Source: Echinicola arenosa (GTDB taxonomy: Bacteria > Bacteroidota > Bacteroidia > Cytophagales > Cyclobacteriaceae). From it: a stretch of 64,000 nt of DNA. The stretch spans positions 248,001-312,000 of the forward strand of contig NZ_JACYTQ010000001.1 of the NCBI RefSeq assembly GCF_014841125.1. Reading direction: 5' to 3'. Below, one piece after another: positions 1 to 9,955 of the stretch. The translations under genes and the position numbers were made by a program. Position 1 is the first letter of the stretch. Every line of letters starts with the position of its first letter. The notes beneath the pieces are model-generated. The model was given only the letters and a program-made list of their open reading frames with translations. It searched no databases and was not told the origin of the DNA.

Positions 1-1549
1 TTTCTTTGGACATAAAAAGCAACTCTCCTCCTGGGCTTTCTACTAAAGTATGGGCAGCAATAGCCTGACGATAAGCCAATACGCACATATCTGCATATTT
101 TTCTCCGCCGGCTTTAAGTGTTTCCCTGTACATCTTTTTATTAAAAGCGTCACAACGCTTAGCGATGCTTTTATATTCATCTGCTGCTTTTTCTAATAGC
201 GCCTCAAAACTTCCTCCTTCTGAGGTTTTCCACCATGGCGCCAGGTTTTTCCCAAAGTATTGGATGGCTAACTCTTCGTCATAACCAAGTAAAAACAATT
301 GCTCCTTCGCTTTAGATCCCACGCTTCCCATATACACAGATGTATTCAGCATAATTCCTCTAGACTGCAGGTCCTCTTTGGAAGTATGGTCTTGATCCCA
401 AGTACTTAATATATTTCCTTCGCTATTTAACCAATGCTGGGTATTTTCGCTTTTCACTGTGGCCACGTACAGATGCCCCCAGTCAATGCGGACATCATCA
501 CCCTTCCTGCCTAAAACATCTTGTTCAACAGTTCCGGCTTTCATAATATCCAATTTCCCTTCCTGATACCTAGAGGCAGCTACTTCTTGGCTAGGCTGGT
601 GAACAGCCAAATCCGAAGATACACCAAGGGCGATTTGGACATCATGGTCTTCGCCATCTTTGCTTTTGACTTCCGTGGTAATATAAGAAATGGGTCTTGC
701 CAGAAGATCTAGGTCATCCAATAGCAGAGGCGAAGTGAAATTTACGGTCAATGCTACACCTCCACAATCAAATTCATAGTTAGTCTGGGTAGCTGAAAGA
801 TGAACTCCTGTCTGCACAGCTGCAGTAAGTTGCTTCATTTCAGGCTGGACAACCCCTTCAGCTAGACCTAAATCCAACCATCTACCACCCCCTGTATTTC
901 TAATATGCACTGCCAGCACATTATCTTTTTCCTTAAGGTTTTCCTTTATGTTTTGAGGAATCTCTATATAATCATAGCGATGAATAAACCCCATCAATTG
1001 ATAGATTGGTTCTCCATTGAGATAAACCTTGATATTGTCATCATGCCTGATTTTTAGGAAAAGTTTTTCTAAGTTTTCACGGTCCTTCAGGTCAAAACTT
1101 CTTCTCAACCAAAGGTCGTCCGAATTCCAGAAAGTGCCATCCACATCACGGCGATCAGTAAAAGGAGCCTGCCCCTTTTCCCAGCCACTGTCATCAAAAC
1201 CTACTTGTTCCCAACCAGATTTCGGAGCACTTTCAGTATAGCTCATACTGTAGTCACGCTGATCGTTAGTAGGAAGAACTGAATTGAACACCTTAGTTTC
1301 TTTACCTAAAAAACGATAGGGCTTTCCATCTACTTTTATCAAGCCTAAAAGGCCATGATGAGCAGTGGTCCAATGTTTTGGTGATTCTTGATTGAGTTGG
1401 TCATTCATCGACCAAATACTAAAATTAGGATTATGGGTAATTAAAGGATAGGCCGGAGCCCTTAGCGCTTCCTGCGCTGCTGCCTCCAGCCCTATTCCTA
1501 AACCCAAACCCAGGGTAATCATTGCCATTACATTTTTTACTCTTTTCAT
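1..1549 (-). CDS. Glutaminase-like DUF4964/DUF5127/DUF4965 family protein, partial (3' end outside window)
   Basis: The minus-strand reading frame opens with ATG at 1549 and stays open to base 1, giving about 516 residues of a protein that normally has roughly 800 or more. Residues 1-25 form a signal peptide (MKRVKN, hydrophobic run, then AAAQ), so it is exported. The early LRAPAYPLITHNPNFSIWS stretch and the later LGYDEELAIQYFGKNLAPWW stretch are typical of the GtaA/DUF4965 family. A galactose-binding-like insert (about 105-225, SGWEQVGFDDSGWEKG to VLAVHIRNTGGGRWLDLGLA) is common in Bacteroidota members. The family is named after fungal glutaminase A, but those in polysaccharide loci have no settled substrate. 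It lies 207 bp after the IPT/NHL gene on the same strand and is probably the fifth gene or later of the SusCD locus. The missing part is due only to the window edge. Confidence 0.75.
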   Translation of the reverse strand, partial: MKRVKNVMAMITLGLGLGIGLEAAAQEALRAPAYPLITHNPNFSIWSMNDQLNQESPKHWTTAHHGLLGLIKVDGKPYRFLGKETKVFNSVLPTNDQRDYSMSYTESAPKSGWEQVGFDDSGWEKGQAPFTDRRDVDGTFWNSDDLWLRRSFDLKDRENLEKLFLKIRHDDNIKVYLNGEPIYQLMGFIHRYDYIEIPQNIKENLKEKDNVLAVHIRNTGGGRWLDLGLAEGVVQPEMKQLTAAVQTGVHLSATQTNYEFDCGGVALTVNFTSPLLLDDLDLLARPISYITTEVKSKDGEDHDVQIALGVSSDLAVHQPSQEVAASRYQEGKLDIMKAGTVEQDVLGRKGDDVRIDWGHLYVATVKSENTQHWLNSEGNILSTWDQDHTSKEDLQSRGIMLNTSVYMGSVGSKAKEQLFLLGYDEELAIQYFGKNLAPWWKTSEGGSFEALLEKAADEYKSIAKRCDAFNKKMYRETLKAGGEKYADMCVLAYRQAIAAHTLVESPGGELLFMSKE

Positions 1550-1756
1550 ACTTTAGTTTTAATAGGTTTATTTCACTCTGGTTTCCCCACCGTTTCGCAG
1601 AATGAGAGAAACAAAATTGTCACTAGGAGCGGATTTGAAGAATCAATACTCTCCCTCAACTCCGCCCGGTTTGACATCTCAGAATTCTTGTTGGCTAAAC
1701 AGCATCAACCGTTGGTTTAGTTGTAGTTACTATTCCTTTTAGACTATATATTGATT

Positions 1757-3229
1757 TTAATCTTCATTTTCAGCATCTGGCTCATTCTCATCCAGTTCTT
1801 CTAAGGCTATTTTTCGAATACGATGATTCATCTGGTCTCCAATGTAAAATGCCTTATCTTCCTCACTATAGGCGATCCCGGATGGTCTGTCAAAACGTGC
1901 TTCTTCCCTCAAGTCTCCATCTACATAGCCCCATGGATCAGGGTTGATACTAGAACTGCCTCTTCCTGCAAAAGTGGTCACACTTCCCTCAGGCGTTAAT
2001 TTACGGATAGCGTGATTTTGCTGATCCGTAAAATAAAAATCATATTGATCTGGCTTATCCTCATCCATATAGGTTTCATTCTTTACAAATACGCCCTGAT
2101 AAGGGTTTCTCAAACGTACATCAGATCCGACTCCATCCTGATAGCCAGCTCCCCTAAGTTGTCCGCAAACCAAATAAGGCTGGTTGAACTGCTCCTTTTC
2201 CCAGTTATAGTCCACACGGAGGATGTAGTGTTGGTTGATAACCATAATATAGGCGTAGTTACCTGTAGGATGCATAAATATCTTATACTCCCATCCTGGA
2301 TCATGAACCACAAACAAGGCTTCATAATCTTTGTCCCCTAAGCCCTCTTCAAAATATTTGTTCAGGTCAAAACGGAAAAACTGCCCCTTCTCATAACTGT
2401 TGAAATACAGTTCTCCATTTATGGGGTGAATTGATGCTCCATTACATTGCCTGTACCTTGTTAGAATTTCCCTGTCCTGCCAATCTTTGTCTCGGGACAA
2501 ACGGTAGGTTGCGCGGTCATTTTCACCTCCACGATCTTCTGCAATGATCATATGTTGTCCATCAAGCGTGAAATCTATACTGCGGGGCCTATCAAAATCC
2601 GAGCGTTTTTTGGTTACAGTACTGTCCTCCAGGTCAATCAGGTAAAGGCCGTTATTAAAGTCAAAGGTTACCCATAAATGCTTGGGATTAAGTGGGTCAA
2701 ATTTCATAAATGAAGGTTCCCAAAATCCACTCGCCATCTCACTCTCATCTTCCGACTTGAATTTCCCATCCTTCCAAGGTTCATCTCCTCTATCATTTTT
2801 GTATCCCACCAAGGTCGACACCACCATTTTACGCTCATAATCAAAAAACTTATCTGAACTGGAAATTCCTTGACTGTCACCTCTTCCCACACGGACCTCT
2901 ATATTTCCCTTAAAGGCTTGCCTAGGAACCAGACAATAAAGGGCCTCCCCATTTACATTGATTACTTTTGCTTCTTTTCCCCCGATAAATACAGATACGA
3001 TATCAGGATCAGTCCCGAAATTCTGTCCATAAATTACAAGCCGCTGTCCAGCTCCGCCAGATTTAGGGGTAAAATCTGACACCACCACAGGTTTGGAAGA
3101 ATCATAAGGTGGCTGTTCCACCATGTCCTGGTTGTCAATCTGGCAACTAGATATAAAGCCCATTGTCAAAGCCATCATCAAATAGAGATTGCACAAGCCT
3201 CTTTTTATATATATTATATTTAAACGCAT
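1757..3229 (-). CDS. IPT/TIG domain and NHL-repeat lipoprotein of the SusCD locus
   Basis: 490 residues. The N-terminus carries a lipoprotein signal with cysteine 29 as the probable lipidated residue (GFISSC). Residues about 45-130 form an IPT/TIG immunoglobulin-like domain (VSDFTPKSGGAGQRLVIYGQNFG). The rest reads as a beta-propeller of NHL-type repeats (for example RLRNPYQGVFV, FYFTDQQNHAIRKLTPEG, RFDRPSGIAYSEED, FYIGDQMNHRIRKI). This pairing is frequent in Bacteroidota polysaccharide loci just after SusCD, where it is taken to be a surface glycan-binding or accessory protein; a lyase-like role cannot be excluded. It lies 74 bp after the DUF1735-type gene on the same strand. The next in-frame Met (residue 18) would leave too short a signal, so the ATG at 3229 is preferred. 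Substrate is unknown. Confidence 0.75.
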   Translation of the reverse strand: MRLNIIYIKRGLCNLYLMMALTMGFISSCQIDNQDMVEQPPYDSSKPVVVSDFTPKSGGAGQRLVIYGQNFGTDPDIVSVFIGGKEAKVINVNGEALYCLVPRQAFKGNIEVRVGRGDSQGISSSDKFFDYERKMVVSTLVGYKNDRGDEPWKDGKFKSEDESEMASGFWEPSFMKFDPLNPKHLWVTFDFNNGLYLIDLEDSTVTKKRSDFDRPRSIDFTLDGQHMIIAEDRGGENDRATYRLSRDKDWQDREILTRYRQCNGASIHPINGELYFNSYEKGQFFRFDLNKYFEEGLGDKDYEALFVVHDPGWEYKIFMHPTGNYAYIMVINQHYILRVDYNWEKEQFNQPYLVCGQLRGAGYQDGVGSDVRLRNPYQGVFVKNETYMDEDKPDQYDFYFTDQQNHAIRKLTPEGSVTTFAGRGSSSINPDPWGYVDGDLREEARFDRPSGIAYSEEDKAFYIGDQMNHRIRKIALEELDENEPDAENED

Positions 3230-3303
3230 AATTTTTAGTTTTAAAATTCACAATACTTATCAGGTGTATTTCCCACTTTCAAGTGTATCTCTACGTTTTG
3301 CTT

Positions 3304-4287
3304 CTACCATTCTATTGCTTGGTCTTCATCAGGAATCTGGGTATTCAATTGACGCTCCAAAATCAAAGAACCTGAAACCTTATAATTGATATCAACATTG
3401 GGCACCATGGTATAGTCTGAAAACTGATAATCTATATTATTAATGGTGATGTACCGGTGTAATAGGTATGGCCTAACATCGTCCATCTGTTCCATGATGG
3501 TAAAGCTTGCATCCTTATTCACCTGTAGCTTCATTTCTGGATTATCAGTATAGAAAGTAACTGCACCCGTACTGTGAAAGGTCGCGTAAATTTTATAGTT
3601 TCTTCGGTCTTGCCTGTCTTCATCGATATTTCCTGCGTAAAAGAAAACCGTATTTTCATCCACCACATAAGAGCGGATTTCTTCTTTTACAATAGGTGTT
3701 TCATCCTCATAGCCCTCCATGGTTGTTTTAAGAGCTGTCCCACTATAGCTACCTGAATAATCATTAAACGGGTGAATTCGCAGGATGGCTTTGCGGTAGT
3801 ATTTCCTTGGGTTAGCGATGTAATTGTAAGATGGATCATCCTGAATGGTCAGCGGAAGCACCCACTTATCTACCATATCGATATCTTTTAGGGTAAAATC
3901 AATGGCCATCAAAGAAGTGTTCTCTCCTGCTTTGATATCCACCGTGGAAGGAATGGAAAAATATTCGCTGCTTAATTCCCTGTAATAAAAATCCTCCCGA
4001 TTTTGAAAGTGTTCATAATTCAGTACCTCCAAGGTATCCGAATCTACTGCGACATGAACGGTTCTGTCCAGACCATTTGTAGTCGATCCGCTTACAATTA
4101 AAGGTTGCTGGAAAGTAGTTTTCTCTTCGCCTTTGTAGCGGACATAGATATCACACACTCCTTCGCTATTCAGCGGTGCTTTAAATGATATATAATTTTC
4201 GAATTGTTCTTCAGTCCATTCATCATTGCATGCACCACAAATGATCAGCAATGAAAGTAGAAGAAACGACATATATGATTTATTCAT
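3304..4287 (-). CDS. DUF1735 / DUF4973-type surface glycan-binding lipoprotein
   Basis: About 327 residues from the ATG at 4287 (MNKSYMSFLL). This start gives a clean lipoprotein signal with the cysteine at residue 20 (IICGAC). An upstream in-frame ATG at 4311 would add eight residues and overlap the susD stop by 8 bp, so it is possible but less attractive. The first half has the DUF1735 (BT_3987-like N-terminal) pattern: ENYISFKAPL, IYVRYK, YFSIPSTVDIKAGENTS and VLPLTI. The second half, from about 195 (NDYSGSYSGTALKTT) to the end, fits the DUF4973/lipocalin-like partner domain. Such proteins sit on the cell surface beside SusCD and bind the incoming polysaccharide. It starts 16 bp after the SusD gene, consistent with one operon. 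Confidence 0.75.
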   Translation of the reverse strand: MNKSYMSFLLLSLLIICGACNDEWTEEQFENYISFKAPLNSEGVCDIYVRYKGEEKTTFQQPLIVSGSTTNGLDRTVHVAVDSDTLEVLNYEHFQNREDFYYRELSSEYFSIPSTVDIKAGENTSLMAIDFTLKDIDMVDKWVLPLTIQDDPSYNYIANPRKYYRKAILRIHPFNDYSGSYSGTALKTTMEGYEDETPIVKEEIRSYVVDENTVFFYAGNIDEDRQDRRNYKIYATFHSTGAVTFYTDNPEMKLQVNKDASFTIMEQMDDVRPYLLHRYITINNIDYQFSDYTMVPNVDINYKVSGSLILERQLNTQIPDEDQAIEW

Positions 4288-4303
4288 GATAGTTTGTTTT
4301 GGG

Positions 4304-6361
4304 TTAATCATTATAAGTCCATCCTGGATTCTGTGTAAGCCGGTTGTTTCTTTTTAGCTCAGTATGGCTAATCGGCCAAAACCACATCTTATCCGCAAAG
4401 GTGGTTTCCAATGCCCAAATGGCTACTGGTTGATGGAAAAGATCCCTCTCATCCTCATTCATCAGTACATTGCAGCCGTAGATGGGCAATGACTCCTCTA
4501 TTGGAGCATCCATCCAACGACGCAAGTCATAATATCGCTGGCCTTCTCCCAAAAGCTCTATAAAGCGCTCACGCTTCAACCTTCTTCTTAGCGCTTCTTT
4601 ATCACTATAGACACCTGATGGATAATCCGGGACACCAGCCCGTATTCGAACAGGGTGAATTCCTCTTTGCATTTCCGAGATGTTGCGAGAAATGGTGTAA
4701 TTTCCTCCATTCCAAGACGGGACCGTATATGATCCATCCAGCTCATTCAAGGCTTCTGCGTACATCAATAAAACATCTGCATATCGGATGGCAGGCTCTG
4801 CTTTAAACACAATGTTATCTATGTTTCCGCCCTCATAGGTATCATTGGGATGGACAAATTTCTTTACACCAAAGCCCGTCCGCAACCAGTAGGCATTGGA
4901 TGAATTGAATCCATTACCTTTGGGATTATCACGATAGTAAAACACCTGTTGATTCCGGTTTCTTTCCTGTGACTCATTAAGTAATGACCAAAAACTACCA
5001 TTAAAAGCCACAGAAGCATAAAACCGAGGTTCACGATGGGCATACTGCAAAGAAACCCCTGGTCTCAAAGGTCGGTATTTGCCATTATCATAGTCCTCTT
5101 GACTTACATAGCCACTTACACGTTCCGAGCCATCCCCTCGACCTATTTCCTTATCTCTTCCGGGTACATCAGAACCATCGTTCATATAATAGGCATCAAC
5201 CAGCTTTTGTGTCAATCCATGGGTATTCCAGCCTGTTGATGATCTAGGCAACTGGTGAGCAACCATCGCCCTAATGCTTTCTCCGTCTTGGTTATTACCT
5301 CGAGTAAAAATCAATTCGGGATTTCCTGACGCAGGCAAGGTCCCGTCGAACACTTGGGCATATGACTTGGCAGGGTCAATATCGGCCCAGCCTGCTGGCC
5401 ATGTTTTTTCCGAAAAATTATGATCATCAGGCGGAACTACTGTAGCATCCTCCCCTGTCTCCTGAAGAGGTACTGCATAAAGTTCATAAACGCCAAGTTC
5501 CATTACATCTCTAGCTGCAGCAGCAGCTTTTGCCCATTTCTCCTCTTGATAGTCAGAAGACAGCAGCTGTCTACCTTCGTCATCTACCAACCTAGTGGCA
5601 AAACTGGATGCATTACCGTTTGCTAGTGGACTGGCTGCATAAAGCAATACTTTGGCTCTTGTGGCCAATGCTGCCCCTACAGTAGGTCGAGCGGAACTTT
5701 CCTGTCCCCGGGTCATTCCACGAACTTCCATTTCTTGGGCAGCAAGCAACATTTCACTGCTAATAAACTCCGCACAATCTTCGTAAGTACTCCTTGGAAC
5801 TGCCAACTCGTCATAGCTTTGAGTGTAATCAAGTCCTTCATCAGGCAACAAGGGAATGGGCCCATATTTACGAAGTAACAGCCAATACAAATACGCTCTT
5901 GCAAAACGGGCCTGACCTTTATAGTCTTCTATTTCATCTGCAGACATTTCCGTATTCATATAGATGTTATGTATGAAGGTCGATGCGTTCCGAATACCCC
6001 GATAACACTGAGTCCATGAGCCTTGCTTGTCACCTTCGGTATATTGGCCCATTTTAAACATATTATATGATAACTCGTTTTTGGATGGATCGAAATCTTT
6101 ATCCCGGTCACCATAGTACATTCCATCAGCAAAATTATGAGGTGTGATACCTTTACTGGCTACATCAGCATTGATGCCTCTTAATTCTTCAAACACATTG
6201 GCTAACCACTCTTCCGAATATACTTTACTTTGAAATACCTTTTCCTCCGTAAGACGGTCCTTAAAATATTGGCTAGAATCGAGGTAATCATTGTTACATG
6301 AAAAAGCCAACACTGATCCGAATACAAGAAATAGAACTGTATATAATGTTTTGTTATTCAT
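4304..6361 (-). CDS. SusD/RagB family nutrient-binding outer-membrane lipoprotein
   Basis: 685 residues from the ATG at 6361 (MNNKTLYTVL); a GTG one codon upstream is also in frame. Lipidation cysteine at residue 22 (LAFSC). The N-terminal SusD-like domain shows QCYRGIRNASTFIHNI, GQARFARAYLYWLLLRKYGPIPL and the TPR-type helices that follow. The C-terminal RagB/SusD part has AIRYADVLLMYAEALNEL, ERFIELLGEGQRYYDLRRW and the closing LTQNPGW. SusD proteins form the lid on the SusC transporter and deliver oligosaccharides. At 685 residues it is longer than the usual 500-600, with extra sequence in the middle (about 290-440). It follows the SusC gene by only 11 bp, as expected for a cotranscribed pair. 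Confidence 0.95.
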   Translation of the reverse strand: MNNKTLYTVLFLVFGSVLAFSCNNDYLDSSQYFKDRLTEEKVFQSKVYSEEWLANVFEELRGINADVASKGITPHNFADGMYYGDRDKDFDPSKNELSYNMFKMGQYTEGDKQGSWTQCYRGIRNASTFIHNIYMNTEMSADEIEDYKGQARFARAYLYWLLLRKYGPIPLLPDEGLDYTQSYDELAVPRSTYEDCAEFISSEMLLAAQEMEVRGMTRGQESSARPTVGAALATRAKVLLYAASPLANGNASSFATRLVDDEGRQLLSSDYQEEKWAKAAAAARDVMELGVYELYAVPLQETGEDATVVPPDDHNFSEKTWPAGWADIDPAKSYAQVFDGTLPASGNPELIFTRGNNQDGESIRAMVAHQLPRSSTGWNTHGLTQKLVDAYYMNDGSDVPGRDKEIGRGDGSERVSGYVSQEDYDNGKYRPLRPGVSLQYAHREPRFYASVAFNGSFWSLLNESQERNRNQQVFYYRDNPKGNGFNSSNAYWLRTGFGVKKFVHPNDTYEGGNIDNIVFKAEPAIRYADVLLMYAEALNELDGSYTVPSWNGGNYTISRNISEMQRGIHPVRIRAGVPDYPSGVYSDKEALRRRLKRERFIELLGEGQRYYDLRRWMDAPIEESLPIYGCNVLMNEDERDLFHQPVAIWALETTFADKMWFWPISHTELKRNNRLTQNPGWTYND

Positions 6362-6372
6362 CACTTTTTAGA

Positions 6373-9300
6373 TTACAGATTAACACTAATTCCCAATGTG
6401 ATTGATTTAGCAGGAGGGTAATCCTCTCCTCGAGGAGTTGCTAACTCAGGATCCCATAGTTTGAATTTTGACCAAGTAAATAGGTTCGTACCCACCAAAA
6501 ATACGCGGATATTATCGGCCTTAATTTTCCTGGTCAATGACTGGGGAAGGCTATATCCAATATCTACAGTTTTGAGGCGGAGATACCGACCATCTCGTAA
6601 CCAAAAAGTGGATTCTCTAAAATTATTTGGATTATCCCCAAAGCTTAATCGAGGATAAGAAGCATTGGGATTTTCTGTGGAAGGATCCTCAGATATATCA
6701 GCAGATATCCATCGATTATCTCCCATCACTCCTTTCATGACCTGCCCCCATTCTCCTTCGCTAAAAGCAAACACTGTTTTTCCAAAGGTAGAAAAAGTGG
6801 ACTTACCCGCTCCTTGAAAATGTACCCCCAGGCTAAATCCTCTCCAGTTAGCAGAAGCTCCTATTCCATAAATCAAGTTGGGCCTTCTAGTCGCACCAAT
6901 CGCAACGCGGTCTCCATCATCTATGACACCATCACCGTTGACATCTTTGTATTTTATATCTCCAGGTTGGTAAGTTCCAAAAGTTTGGGTAGGGCTGTTC
7001 CTGATGTCATCATAATCTTCAAACAGGCCTAAGGCTACCAAGCCCTTAGACTGTCCAACACGAAAACCTTCCTCATTTTGATAGGCATACACGTTGTTCT
7101 CCTCATCTTTTTCTATGATTTCATTCTTGCTGTAGGTGATATTACTTCTGGCTGTCAGGGTGACCGCACCTACTTGCTGGATATACTTTAAGCGGCCATC
7201 AAAACCACGGGACTTCACAACTCCTACATTAGCTCGCGGTGTGCTTTCCAGTCCCACCATAGCTGGCAAAAACTGCCTTTCCATATAAATCCCCGTACGC
7301 TTTTCATCAAAGAAATCCAAGTTGGCAGTGATGTGGCTAGTTTCTAAATCGAAACCAAGATTTTGCTTTGTGGCCACCTCCCAAGTCACATAAGGTGAAG
7401 CCACTTGCGAATACATCATTCCACCATAATACCTGTCAAAGCCATAATCAGCCCATTGATAACCACCAGCAGGGTCGCCATTATCATCAAAAATCTCTGA
7501 AATGGTGTACAAATAAGGAAAACGCTCCCCTCCCATCAGCTGATCATTACCTGCTTTTCCATAAGAGTACCGAATTTTCAACAAATCCAGCCAGGCCACA
7601 TTGTTTCTGATAAAGTCCTCATCTGCCAAGTTCCAAGCAAATGAGATAGCAGGAAAAAAGCCATACTGCTCCCCTGGAGCAAAGTTCTCAGAGCCAGTGT
7701 ACCCAAAATTAAAATTCACAAAATAGCGATATTTCCAGTTATAAAGTAAGCGTCCAGCAAGGGCTTGGTTCCTTCTGGCTATACCATTTTTAATATCCCC
7801 ACCTAGATTAACCGTTTGTACGAATGAATCGCGGGTTAAGCGAGCTGCTGCACCAAGATTATGATCTCCAACACTTATGTCGTAATTGAACATCAAATCA
7901 TAAAACTCCAGCCTATTTCCAGAAGAAGTACTTGACTGTTGCATTTCACTAGGATCAGAAATGTGGGTAAAAACCAAATCCCCATTTACATCGCGTGCTC
8001 GGGCAGCCTGCCATTGCTCAGGCCATTTACGTCGCTGGATGTTATTACTGTTTTGTGTATCATAACCAATAATTCCTCTAAAACGGAGGCCTTCTGTAAT
8101 GAATCCAAAATCTTGTTCAACAGTAACGTTAGTTTGAACATTATTCACCCAGTTTTCATTAAACCCAGTTTGGGTAGCCATTACCCAAGGGTTTGTCTGA
8201 TTCCCAGTGCCTATTGCCGGCACATATCCGTTAGAATAAGTTATCGGTGTGCGTATGGGAGAATAACCAAAAAGTGAACCCCAAAAATCAACATCTCCCA
8301 ATCCAGGGCTGTTTCGCTTACTGAGTGAACCTGCCACCCCCACTTTCACTTCTGTAGTTTCGGTGATATTAAAATCTGCATTAAGCCGATAATTCCAACG
8401 TTTATAATTAGCGTTGGTATTATAGTCATTCTTCAATGATTCATCAATCTCGTACATGCCGCCTTCATCTATATAACTGGCCGATGCATAATACCGAGAG
8501 GTTGGCCCACCACCACTCATATTCAGGTTGGCACGGTAGGTCATAGCCCCTTCCCTTAGTAACAGGTCTTGCCAGTCTACATTAGGGTATAAATCGGGAT
8601 CCAAACCTAAACGCAAAATTTCCAACTCTTCTGGCTGATAAATCGGTGCGTGATTTCGGGTAATTCGCGACTCATTTAACAGGTTCGCGTAAGTTACTCC
8701 ATCCTCAAATTCAGGCGTAATGGTTCTGGTATTGTAAATAAATTCATCCTTGAAGTTTATATCAATCTTTCCGGCACTACCGCGTTTGGTGGTGATCAAT
8801 ATCACTCCATTTGCTCCTCTTGAACCGTACATTGCGGTTTCAGCAGCATCTTTCAAAACGGTGATGGATTTGATATCCTCAATGTTGAGCTCGTTAAGAT
8901 TCCGCTCAATATTATCAACCAATACAAGAGGGTTTGTGCCACCTCCAAAAGTAGAAATACCCCGAATCCAGAATTCAGAGATATTCTTGCCAGGTTGCCC
9001 TGACTGCATCATTCCTAAAACACCGGGCACATTTCCCGCCAGTGCATTGGACAAGCTTGATGTTGGGTTTGATTTCAGGTCCTCCGTATCCACCGTGGAA
9101 ACCGCTCCTGTCAGCGATATCTTTTTCTGCTCACCAAAACCAACCACAACCACTTCTTCCAATGATTCTGCATTGACCTCTAACACTACATTGATTTGGC
9201 TTTGATTACCGATTACAATCTTTTTGGAATTAAAACCGATATAACTAAAAATCAACACATTGCCCTCCACCACATCAATAGAATACGTTCCGTCAATATC

Positions 9301-9801
9301 CGTCACTGTTCCTCTATTAGGTTCACCTTCTACTAAAACCGAGGCTCCAGGAAGAGGCACTCCTTCTTCATCGGTGACCACTCCGGTAACTTCCTTGAAT
9401 ATTACTGTTGACAACTCAGGTACAACCGAGCCCTTATCCTTGATTTTCTTGACGCTTATGCTGTTATTAACTTGCCTAAATTCCAAACCAAGACTCAGAG
9501 CCATCTCTTTTAAATGTTGGGCCACTGTTAACTTTTGATTTGAAATAGTTACTAACTGTGTTTTGTCTATATTTCTGTCAGTGTAAAAGAAATGGAAAGC
9601 CGTATTTTCCTCTATCTGATGTAAGGCTTCTCCTAAAGTCTTTTGGCCACTGGGCAGCTGTATAAATACGTCCTCGACACTCTTTACTTGGGCAGATGAG
9701 CTACCCGCCAGTACCGAGCTCATGGTCAGGGTCAGGAAAATAAAGCAGTAGCCTGCATATTTTGAGACCATAATAATTTTTCGGGTTAAATTTTGTTTCA
9801 T
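6373..9801 (-). CDS. SusC/RagA family TonB-linked outer-membrane transporter with STN domain
   Basis: 1142 residues. After a signal peptide (to about residue 38) comes an STN (secretin/TonB short N-terminal) domain at about 50-120 (KTLGEALHQIEENTAFHFFY). A carboxypeptidase-like beta-sandwich follows (about 138-210, GVVTDEEGVPLPGASVLVEG), then a TonB plug (about 215-350, SLEEVVVVGFGEQKK, NPLVLVDNIERNLNELN, AAETAMYGSRGANGVILITTKRG) and the beta-barrel, ending in an aromatic-rich strand. It imports oligosaccharides with the adjacent SusD, powered by TonB. An STN domain in a SusC protein normally means trans-envelope signalling through a FecR/FecI pair, which matches the FecR gene 154 bp upstream. 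The spacer between the two holds a GC-rich hairpin. Confidence 0.96.
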   Translation of the reverse strand: MKQNLTRKIIMVSKYAGYCFIFLTLTMSSVLAGSSSAQVKSVEDVFIQLPSGQKTLGEALHQIEENTAFHFFYTDRNIDKTQLVTISNQKLTVAQHLKEMALSLGLEFRQVNNSISVKKIKDKGSVVPELSTVIFKEVTGVVTDEEGVPLPGASVLVEGEPNRGTVTDIDGTYSIDVVEGNVLIFSYIGFNSKKIVIGNQSQINVVLEVNAESLEEVVVVGFGEQKKISLTGAVSTVDTEDLKSNPTSSLSNALAGNVPGVLGMMQSGQPGKNISEFWIRGISTFGGGTNPLVLVDNIERNLNELNIEDIKSITVLKDAAETAMYGSRGANGVILITTKRGSAGKIDINFKDEFIYNTRTITPEFEDGVTYANLLNESRITRNHAPIYQPEELEILRLGLDPDLYPNVDWQDLLLREGAMTYRANLNMSGGGPTSRYYASASYIDEGGMYEIDESLKNDYNTNANYKRWNYRLNADFNITETTEVKVGVAGSLSKRNSPGLGDVDFWGSLFGYSPIRTPITYSNGYVPAIGTGNQTNPWVMATQTGFNENWVNNVQTNVTVEQDFGFITEGLRFRGIIGYDTQNSNNIQRRKWPEQWQAARARDVNGDLVFTHISDPSEMQQSSTSSGNRLEFYDLMFNYDISVGDHNLGAAARLTRDSFVQTVNLGGDIKNGIARRNQALAGRLLYNWKYRYFVNFNFGYTGSENFAPGEQYGFFPAISFAWNLADEDFIRNNVAWLDLLKIRYSYGKAGNDQLMGGERFPYLYTISEIFDDNGDPAGGYQWADYGFDRYYGGMMYSQVASPYVTWEVATKQNLGFDLETSHITANLDFFDEKRTGIYMERQFLPAMVGLESTPRANVGVVKSRGFDGRLKYIQQVGAVTLTARSNITYSKNEIIEKDEENNVYAYQNEEGFRVGQSKGLVALGLFEDYDDIRNSPTQTFGTYQPGDIKYKDVNGDGVIDDGDRVAIGATRRPNLIYGIGASANWRGFSLGVHFQGAGKSTFSTFGKTVFAFSEGEWGQVMKGVMGDNRWISADISEDPSTENPNASYPRLSFGDNPNNFRESTFWLRDGRYLRLKTVDIGYSLPQSLTRKIKADNIRVFLVGTNLFTWSKFKLWDPELATPRGEDYPPAKSITLGISVNL

Positions 9802-9885
9802 ATTTTGGGTATATCAATTGAACATAGATGATAAGGGCAGTGGGAGTTCCAGTCCATATACTGCCTTTAGTTTGATTGATTTTTT

Positions 9886-9917
9886 GTCCGGGGGAGTGTT
9901 CCAGCACTTTCCCGGAC
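9886..9917 (-). promoter_or_regulatory. GC-rich stem-loop in the SusC leader
   Basis: A 7-bp G+C-rich stem (gtccggg at 9886-9892 with cccggac at 9911-9917) is extended by G-U pairs and an inner 4-bp stem (agtg with cact) around a 6-base loop. It sits in the 154-bp gap between fecR and the SusC gene. On the minus strand the 3' arm is followed by A residues, not U, so it is not a classical terminator. It may be an mRNA-stability or processing element separating weak fecR from strong susC expression. The structure is seen; the role is inferred. Confidence 0.4.
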
Positions 9918-9955
9918 TCTTTTCTTAGTCTCTTTCTCTCATAGGCAATGATTAA

